Assembly: GCF_963676685.1 (NCBI RefSeq)
Contig: NC_092349.1
Location: forward strand, 41,927,426 to 41,991,425
Direction of reading: 5' to 3'
DNA from: Mytilus edulis
Lineage: Eukaryota; Mollusca; Bivalvia; Mytilida; Mytilidae
DNA length: 64,000 nucleotides
How positions within the stretch are numbered: the stretch's first letter is position 1; every line of letters begins with the position of its first letter. This document shows positions 56,540 through 64,000 of this stretch, piece by piece. The position numbers and the translations under genes were made by a program. The notes beneath the pieces are model-generated. The model worked only from the letters and a program-made list of their open reading frames with translations. It made no database searches and had not been told where the DNA came from.

Positions 56540-59500
56540 TCATGATACTACACAACCACTTTCTTCTGATAATTCTGAAAATTCAGACAATCCTTCAAGT
56601 TTTCGCTGCAATTGTTTACCTTTGGATTCTATGTAGGAACAATCTGTAGACATATTCGGATCAGATGCTACGTCTTGATATGGATTAGATGGGTCCAAAA
56701 CATATGGGGGAGTCCTGTGAATTTATAAGTATAAATATGAACTAAAGTTAAAATAAAAGTATTCAGAGATACTATCTTCAATGATAAAAATTAAAAGAAA
56801 AAAAAACTTAAACAGTATTGCAATCATGTTTACGAAGGAACAGCTTTTTGAAAAACATAAATGATGTAAATAGTTTTGGTTTTTCATGTTACAAGACACC
56901 ATTTGTGGTCTCAAGGTAGCAAGCATACTATAGTAGCCGTTGAAAATTGGTAATTTCGGTTGCGGTTTACATCTTAATGTGCACGCATATTGTATACTCG
57001 CAAATTAAGAAAAACAATCTGGGTCAGTGTGTAGGTCTATTGCAAAGCAGGGTTCTTATTCAGATCACATTAACATTGAATATAAACAAGAAGATGAGGT
57101 ATAATTGTCAACGAGACAACACTCCACTGTAAATATCTGTTGAAAATGGCTGAACTTATCAGATCGAAACAAAGCAGAACAACATTTTCCAGATAGGCCA
57201 TATAAAAGTTGCCAGTGGAAGTTCACCCCTCCATCATACTAGAAGGAGACTATATATAATTCTAAAAGAGACACAATGCCATTAACAATCATATTATGTC
57301 TATATTGCTATTCTTATGTCTGCATACCTTTTAGAGTGCACTGTTTCCTCGTTCGCAATAACAGTTAAGTGAAATAGAGACTTATTCCTTGAAAAGTAAG
57401 TTAATGTATCATGTCATTATATTAAATAATATGACTTTATATCACTTTTAAAAATAATAACTTGGGACTTGATTTATCATATTGTATTAATCAGACATTT
57501 GGTACTCTAAAAGTCTTTGGAACCTTCTATCTTATTTTATACCTTGAAGTACTAATTCCGCACCTTGCGTCCATATGTATATATTTGAATTAATACGCCA
57601 ATTATGCATTCCGGATTTTGATTACTGCCTCGTCCATATTTCTTTAAAATGTTGAATTTTTAAATAAAAGGATTCATACAAAACGAATCAGTCGCATTTT
57701 GTTTTTATGTTACTCCCCAAACTGATATTTACACCAAAAACACTCACCTTCCAAGTTCTTGTATGTAATCCGAAGGAGCATAATGATCGCTGAAGGAAAT
57801 TGTCGATTCTCCAAAAGTTACAAGTAAACCAACGATTTTAATCATTAGTTGCTTCATTGTGAAGTTATTTGGTTTGCCATTTTCTCTCCAGATATGAATA
57901 ACAAGTAGTTCAATGCAATAAGATGTTAACTGAACCTACAAAAACAACGTTATAATCCTTGATTATGAAAATGCCATTATTTTGAAAGGTATACCAAACG
58001 AAAATTGCTGTTTAACATCAAATTTATTATCCAATACAAAAAACAAAATACTCTATTCTGCTAAATAGGCCAAAACATAACAATTGTCGTTCTTAATAGA
58101 GCATAACTAACAAGCTTATTATATATAATTTGTATACACAAACATTTCTGTTGGCACAAAATATACCAGATTAAGTTAGCAGACAAAGCTAAATATTTTG
58201 TACTCCACTGTTGGTATACATGGTATAATTGGTAAACTCACTTCTTCGGTATATTTCCAATATTTCAGCAGACATATTAAATCCTTAACCTTCGTAGGCA
58301 TGGACTTAACAAATTCAATTTGTAGTTTAGCTAATGACTTAGCATAGTATTTTCTTAGATGAGGTTTCAATTCCATTGTAGAATATGTAGATTGTACTCC
58401 ACCAGCGAAACCCAGAAGCCCTACATAGCAAAAAAAATTATCAATAAATTATTATTTTTTTTTCTGGATTTCCTCTACACATAAAAGGATGAACTGAAAC
58501 AGAAATGGACATCAGCAATTATATCAAAAGTCCTCTACTTTACAAGTACCCCTGTTAGAAAAGAGAATATTTAACAGTACTCGTTTCATAATTCCGCCTT
58601 ATACTGAATTTACAAACTTTGTAATGACTAAGTAGAATACAGACCTCAAAATTTTATTTTGTGAATTTAAGACGCTGAAATACAATCCCGCTGCAATTGT
58701 TTGCACCTGTCCTAAGTCAGGAATCGGATGTTCAGTAGTTGTCGTCCGTTTATGTGGTTCTTAAGTGTTTCGTTTTTATATAGATTAGGCCGTTGGTTTT
58801 CCGTTTGAATGGTTTCACACTAGTAAGTTTTTGGCACTTTATAGCTTGCTATTCGGTATGAGCCAAAGCTCCGTGTTAAAGGCCGTACCTTGACCTATAA
58901 TGGTTTACTTTAATAAATTGTTACTTAGATGGAGAGTTGTTTTATTGGCACTCATACCACATCTTCCTAGTATATCTATTTAAAGACAATTTAACCATTT
59001 TAATAGAGCTTTTTCCTCACTACACAAACAAAGTATCAGAAAATGGTTTCTTCTAAAATTTAAATTATCATTTTGTCATACATGAGAATTATGGCAAATA
59101 CCGGTATCAAGATACGTATGTTTTTTTTTTTTAATTTTCATTTCTATTTGGCATGAAACAGTGTCGCTGGATTTTTTATTTTATCAAATTTTAAGGAAGG
59201 AAATTATTGGAAGAACATATTTTTATGAAATATATATAAAACATGGTCTCACTTATCATAACATAAAGTTTTACAAATCAAACATTCGGGTGCCACTTGT
59301 GGAACATGATCTGCTTACCCTTTCGGAGCACTTGAGATAACCACCATTTTTGGGTGGGGTTTGTGTTGCTCAGGCTTTAGTTTTCTATGTTGTATTTCGT
59401 GTACTATTACGTGTCTGTTGGTCTTTTGTTTTTAGTCAGGGCGTTGTCTGTTATTATCGACAAATGAGTTTGAATTCTGAGTCTGTCAGTAACTGCGAGT

Positions 59501-60891
59501 ACTCTCAGATCTGTACTTAGTGTCTTTTTGTTGTTGGGATGTACAAGTACCCGACCACGTCCACTTGTATTGGTATCCATCTGATGAGTTAAACCTTTTC
59601 AATTGATTTTTATATCTCGTTCTTATGTTGAACTGTAACACCACTGTCCCAGATTAGGGGAGGGTTGGGATCCCGCTAACATGTTTAATCCGCCTTATTA
59701 TGTGTGTGACTGTCCCATGTAGGAGCATGCAATTCAGTGGCTGTTTATATTCGTATAATTTGTTTTTCGTTCTTTTTTGTACATAAACTAGGTCGTTTGT
59801 TTTCTCGTTTTGTGACCTAGTTGTGGAGAGTTGTCTCATTGGCAATCATACCACACCTTCTTTTTTATATTGAATGTTTCTCTGGTATCTTTCGCCATTC
59901 TTATCAAGTTATTAGAAAGATGAAACAAAATTGGAAAGTTGAAAAGCCATTTTGTTTAAATTTGTCTAGGTGCATTAAATATTTACATGAACTCCATACA
60001 TCCACAATAGGAATCAAATCTACATCAAACCATGGCGAATCATCACTAGAACGTAAATCAAACTGCAAACTAAATGGTGTTTGACCCATTATCCGAATTT
60101 CTATATTACTGCCTTCTCTCTCCACTGCTGGTTTGAGATAATCCCGAAAGTGATGAATTACATTTTCCATGTTTTCTTTTAAATGTTCAACACTCTTAAA
60201 ATTATTTAACACTACGAAGAGGATTACATCTATATGTCCTCGTATAGCTGTTCCTTTGCCTATAGACCCACCCTGGAATCAAATACAGAAACAGTAAGGA
60301 TATATATTCACTGTCCTTAGCAACTTATTTTGTTTAAATACTAGATGACGAACCGCCTCGATTGTTTAAATGTAGTGTTCGCCCCATGCGTGGAAGACCG
60401 TAGGTTCCATCTCCATGGGGTCAAACTAAAGATTGAAAAAACTTGTATATGCTTCACAGCTCATCACACTACAATTTGAAGTAAGAGAAAAAACTTTTAT
60501 ATTTAGTATAAGGAGGTTAACAATCGTTGTGTACGGCGTTGTGCACAGTAGGGTTTATATTCATATCGAGCCTTTAATATGCCACTATACATAATCAGGA
60601 ATGTTCACTTTTATTAGATCTAAAACAAAAAAAGGATGCCACATTTATACACATGAATCGAATTGAAGAGCAGTGATTTTACGTACAGTTACAAAGAAGT
60701 TTCCAACTTGAAGCATTATTTCTTACTTTAATAACTTGGTTGACACTGTATTTTGGATGTCGATGTACGAGTTTAACCATTGTCTCAATGACCTGGTTGC
60801 AATCGTTGAGAAACTCTATATCTGGCCGAACTTCTCTCTCTAGAAACTTTTCTAATGATTCGTCCGGAAGCATGCCATCGAAAAACACCAT
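56540..60891 (-). CDS. OAS-like (2'-5'-oligoadenylate synthetase family) nucleotidyltransferase, five exons
   Basis: Exons at 60891-60727, 60272-59987, 58420-58242, 57935-57748 and 56714-56540 have matching splice phases and give 330 residues. Donors are gtaaga, gtaaat, gtgagt, gtgagt; all acceptors end in ag. OAS order is visible: helical N-terminus (ESLEKFLEREVRPDIEFLND), GGSIGKGTAIRG at 56-67, metal strand, VDLIPIVD (Asp140), the helix YAKSLAKLQIEFVKSMPTKV, LTSYCIELLVIHIWRENG, and near the end PPYVLDPSNP. OAS enzymes sense RNA and make 2'-5' oligoadenylate. The first metal Asp70 is present, but the second position is Ile72 (DVI instead of DxD), so normal catalysis is doubtful. An acceptor abuts the ATG, implying a 5' UTR exon upstream. 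The third-exon donor choice (gtaaat) is the least certain part. Confidence 0.88.
57085..57125 (-). repeat. Short dispersed repeat fragment in the OAS-like intron
   Basis: agaagatgaggtataattgt followed by caacgagacaacactccact: a diverged piece of the common tail motif. The remaining intron 4 sequence (56715-57747) shows no other feature. Confidence 0.45.
58690..58975 (+). repeat. Dispersed repeat, near-complete copy, in OAS-like intron 2
   Basis: cacctgtcctaagtcaggaa through ttatagcttgctattcggta, aaggccgtaccttgacctat, gagagttgttttattggcac and cataccacatcttc. It is the best plus-strand copy of the family and matches 40185-40475 in reverse. Confidence 0.8.
59287..59870 (+). repeat. Composite of two dispersed repeats in OAS-like intron 2
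   Basis: The first part (59287-59545, tgccacttgtggaacatgat ... ggtggggtttgtgttgctca) is the family of 31150-31395. The second part (59550-59870, gtacccgaccacgtccactt ... agattaggggagggttggga ... gagagttgtctcattggcaa) ends with the common tail. It stops about 110 bases before exon 2 of the OAS-like gene. Confidence 0.7.
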
Positions 60892-61156
60892 CTGTGATTG
60901 TATAAAGAAAAGTATCACTATGTGATTTTATGTTCAAGACACTCATGATTGATATAGGGACTTTTGATTACTTAAAGCTCACAACTCGTTTTGATTTACA
61001 TTCTTATGTAAACGTGTAATTCATTTTATAACTAAACAAACTAATCAGGATCACCAGAGAAGTTGCAAAAATGATTTAACAAGATGTGTTTATTTACAAA
61101 TAAGTCTAGTTTGTGTGCCCTTTTTCTGTTTTTAAAAACCAGCATTAAATTAACAT

Positions 61157-62222
61157 AACAATACCACTATACTTGTATTCAGATTGTGTAGATTCTTTTC
61201 CCAAGTCAAATGTGTTATGTCCTGAAACAAATTTATTTCTTCGTGAATATTAAGTTTAATCTCTACAAAATCCTTGAACACTGACAAAAAAAAACCACAT
61301 TAATACATGAATTATTATATACACATGGAAAAAGTATTGCAACACCTTGATTTTTCAAAACTTGAAAAATCAGCCACTTTTTTTGTATGGAATATGATAA
61401 AATATTTGTAAAATAATATTGAAACGTAGTTAGTGATAACATTGACATTAAAACGAACAAAAAATGTATGAAAAAAAATTATTATCTAACCAAAATTTTA
61501 CAACTGTTACTGTAGTCGAACTTTACAATGTCAGACATTTCAAAATTAATCTTTAGATGATTGTTCACATCATGGTTGATCGTTATACATGTTATACCCC
61601 AAAGAGTTAGTACTTTGTGCGCAGCCTCCATTCAAACGGATAACCGCATCTTAACGTCTTCTGATTCCTGCCATAATTCGACTGCTAAGGTAGCAGCAAC
61701 CATTCCTGACGAAGGATAATGTTTATTTCATGACGTGTTTGGACTGGGGTGTCCTTTCGTGCGCTTTACGCCCAAAAGTGTCACATATTTGCTCGATATG
61801 GTTCTAATTCGGGCTACGATCGGGCCAAGGAAGATAAACCGAATTCAAATGGAATAATGGATCTTCCTCCACGATGCTAATTTCCAACTTTGACGAGCTC
61901 GATCTGCACTATATTGGATACGGGCAACTGTGTGTCTGTTCGTAGACAAAGGTCCCCGAAATTGTCTTATCGCATAAGTAGCGATGAGCCGATCTCGACC
62001 AGTTCTTGGTTAAAGGCTCCTGTGTGGTCATCACTCTTTTTTTAGGATTGTATTGTTTGCAATGGGTTTCCTTCTGACCAACCTTCATTATGCTCGACTT
62101 TCCCTAGCAGATGTTATAGGGGGTCATTTTGATCTCGGAAGGTCTTTAATATCGTTGCCTGATTTTTTATTCTCAAAACGACTTATATTGGAATGGTGAT
62201 GACCAACAATACGTGCAATTGT
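61157..62222 (-). pseudogene. Tc1-like transposon remnant, tandem copy A
   Basis: On the minus strand, fragments of a Tc1-like transposase remain: an N-terminal part (KKRV-TTQEP, SAHRYLCDK near 61970-62040) and a C-terminal part (TPVQTRHE, ILRQEW near 61690-61770), with the catalytic middle deleted. The low-coordinate end (acatggaaaaagtattgcaa at about 61323) is like a Tc1 terminal repeat. The block is repeated 1,066 bases further on as copy B, so the two are a direct tandem duplication. Confidence 0.6.
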
Positions 62223-64000
62223 CACAATACCACTATACTTGTGTTCAGATTGTGTAGATTCTTTTCCCAAGTCAAATGTGTTAAGTCCTGAAACAAATTT
62301 ATTTCTTCGTGAATATTAAGTTTAATCTCTACAAAATCCTTGAACACTGACAAAAAAAAACCACATTAAGGTAGCACAATACAAAGATTTTACAACTCCA
62401 ACTCCCAAGTTTTAAAATGATGTAACTTTCTTAATAATGCTTGAAAATTTATAAAAGTGGTAGTTTTGGATAGCTAACAGATTACTCTTTCAAATTAATG
62501 CAATGTTAGTATTATGCAACAATTATGTAACCAATTATAATGTTAACTGTGTCTAAAATATTTTTCACCAAATTTCCACTTTCAAATGAAATTAGCTTCT
62601 GCATAGGTATCCATAGAGGGTTGATTTTATTATATGTTGTTCCTATGGCCATTATCTACAAAAGGGTGTCTCAGATTTCAGATAGAATGTATAGAACAAA
62701 TTTTACACCTAATCAAACATTACATTCTTTTATGTGGTTAGGATGTTTACACTAATTAAAGATTTATGAGAGAATGGAATACCATAAAGACAATTTGAGA
62801 CACCCTTTTGAAGCCCATGATGTCACTGTGTTGATTAAGATTTCGTTAAAATTTTCTGTATAGTTAAAGAGATGATAGAGCTAAATTCATTCAAGTGAAC
62901 TGACCCAGATTTTGCCACTAATTACATAATAATGGATTACATAATGATTGCATAATACAAATATTGCAACCATTTAAAAGATTAATCTTTTATCTATCTA
63001 TATATACCTCTTTTATTATTTTCTATGCACCCATAAGAAAGTTACAGCATTTTAAAGGTTAGTGATTGGAAGTAAAAAAAATCTTTGTATTGTGCTACCT
63101 TAATACATGAATTATTATATACACATGGAAAAAGTATTGCAACACCGTGATTTTTCAAAACTTGAAAAATCAGCCACTTTTTTTGGATGGAATATGATAA
63201 AATATTTGTAAAATAATATTGAAACGTAGTTAGTGATAACATTGGCATTAAAACGAACAAAAAATGTATGAAAAAAAATTATTATCTAACCAAAATTTTA
63301 CAACTTTTACTGTAGTCGAACTTTACAATGTCAGACATTTCAAAATCAATCTTTAGATGATTGTTCACATCATGGTTGATCGTTATACATGTTATACTGC
63401 AAAGAGTTAGTACTTTGTGCGCAGCCTCCATTCAAACGGATAACCGCATCTTAACGTCTTCTGATTCCTGCCATAATTCGACTGCTAAGGTAGCAGCAAC
63501 TATTCCTGACGAAGGGTAATGTTTATTTCATGACGTGTTTGGACTGGGGTGTCCTTTTGTGCGCTTTACGCCCAATAGTGTCACATATCTGCTCGATATG
63601 GTTCTAATTCGGGCTACGATCGGGCCAAGGAAGATAAACCGAATTCAAATGGAATAATGGATCTTCCTCCACGATGCTAATTTCCAACTTTGACGAGCTC
63701 GATCTGCACTATATTGGATACGGGCAACTGTGTGTCTGTTCGTAGACAAAGGTCCCCGAATTTGTCTTATCGCATAAGTAGCGATGAGCCGATCTCGACC
63801 AGTTCTTGGTTAAAGGCTCCTGTGTGGTCACCACTCTCTTTTTAGGATTGTATTGTTTGCAATGGGTTTCCTTCTGACCAACCTTCATCATGCTCGAATT
63901 TCCCTAGCAGATGTTATAGGGGGTCATTTTGATCTCGGAAGGTCTTTAATATCGTTTGTTGCCTGATTTTTATTCTCAAAACGACTTATATTGGAATGGT
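62223..64000 (-). pseudogene. Tc1-like transposon remnant, tandem copy B (runs off the window)
   Basis: Starts acaataccactatacttgtg, matching copy A at 61158, and continues, after a 734-base interruption at 62366-63099, to the window end with only scattered base differences and a 4-base indel near 63955. One open frame (63709-63891) preserves part of the transposase N-terminus because a stop present in copy A is absent. Confidence 0.6.
62370..63099. mobile_element. TTAA-target inverted-repeat element (730 bp) with empty site in copy A
   Basis: Ends are inverted over 22 perfect bases (GGTAGCACAATACAAAGATT and two more). TTAA flanks both sides (62366-62369, 63100-63103). Copy A of the duplication reads ccacattaatacatg at the same point with a single TTAA, a true empty site. 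Imperfect matching continues inward (atgatgtaactttcttaa / ataagaaagttacagcat; caaaagggtgtctca / tgagacacccttttg), so nearly the whole element can fold. Non-coding. Confidence 0.92.

Noticed and set aside
59581-59620. 'ctgatgag' as a third hammerhead core
   Set aside because: No GAAA with supporting stems follows, so the ribozyme fold cannot form.
62540-62755. 71-residue ORF in the TTAA element
   Set aside because: Lies in a non-coding hairpin element, with no domain.

Overview
This is AT-rich, repeat-dense animal DNA with short exons separated by long introns. It most likely comes from a marine bivalve close to Mytilus. The evidence is spliced genes with consensus donors and acceptors, an interleukin-17-type cytokine, an OAS-like nucleotidyltransferase, and many dispersed repeats whose sequence I recognise as common in mussel genomes. 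I see no bacterial features, rRNA, functional tRNA or CRISPR array.

Layout. 0-11 kb is repeat territory: the possible 3' end of a gene entering from the left (75-440), two hammerhead-ribozyme cores (771-814 and 8258-8301), a CA/GA microsatellite inside a dispersed repeat, a tRNA-derived SINE, and a 35-bp minisatellite. 11.0-12.5 kb is a divergent seven-transmembrane receptor exon. 12.6-21 kb holds transposon debris, including a 1.7-kb foldback element with palindromic tandem arrays. 21.4-25.4 kb (minus strand) holds an open Ty3/gypsy pol with a C-terminal chromodomain, abutting an unrecognised ORF. 25.4-39 kb is gene-free and contains several short inverted-repeat elements with clear target-site duplications. 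39.3-46.4 kb (minus strand) is a two-exon type II membrane glycosyltransferase gene whose 6-kb intron contains a second foldback element. 46.4-54 kb has repeats and decayed reverse transcriptase fragments. 54.1-60.9 kb is an immune-type pair: an IL-17 gene (plus strand), tail to tail with a five-exon OAS-like gene (minus strand). 61.1-64 kb is a tandem duplication of a Tc1-like remnant, one copy split by a TTAA-target element.

How it fits together. Four host genes are well supported (receptor, glycosyltransferase, IL-17, OAS-like). They are not an operon, but the last two both belong to innate immunity and are neighbours. The strongest observations are: the OAS-like protein lacks the second metal-binding aspartate of its active site; the IL-17 gene has a three-codon first exon behind a kappaB-like site and TATA box; two hammerhead ribozyme cores are intact; two unrelated foldback elements share one architecture; and a TTAA element has its own empty site in the same window. 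All gene models come from reading splice signals by eye, with no RNA or database evidence.
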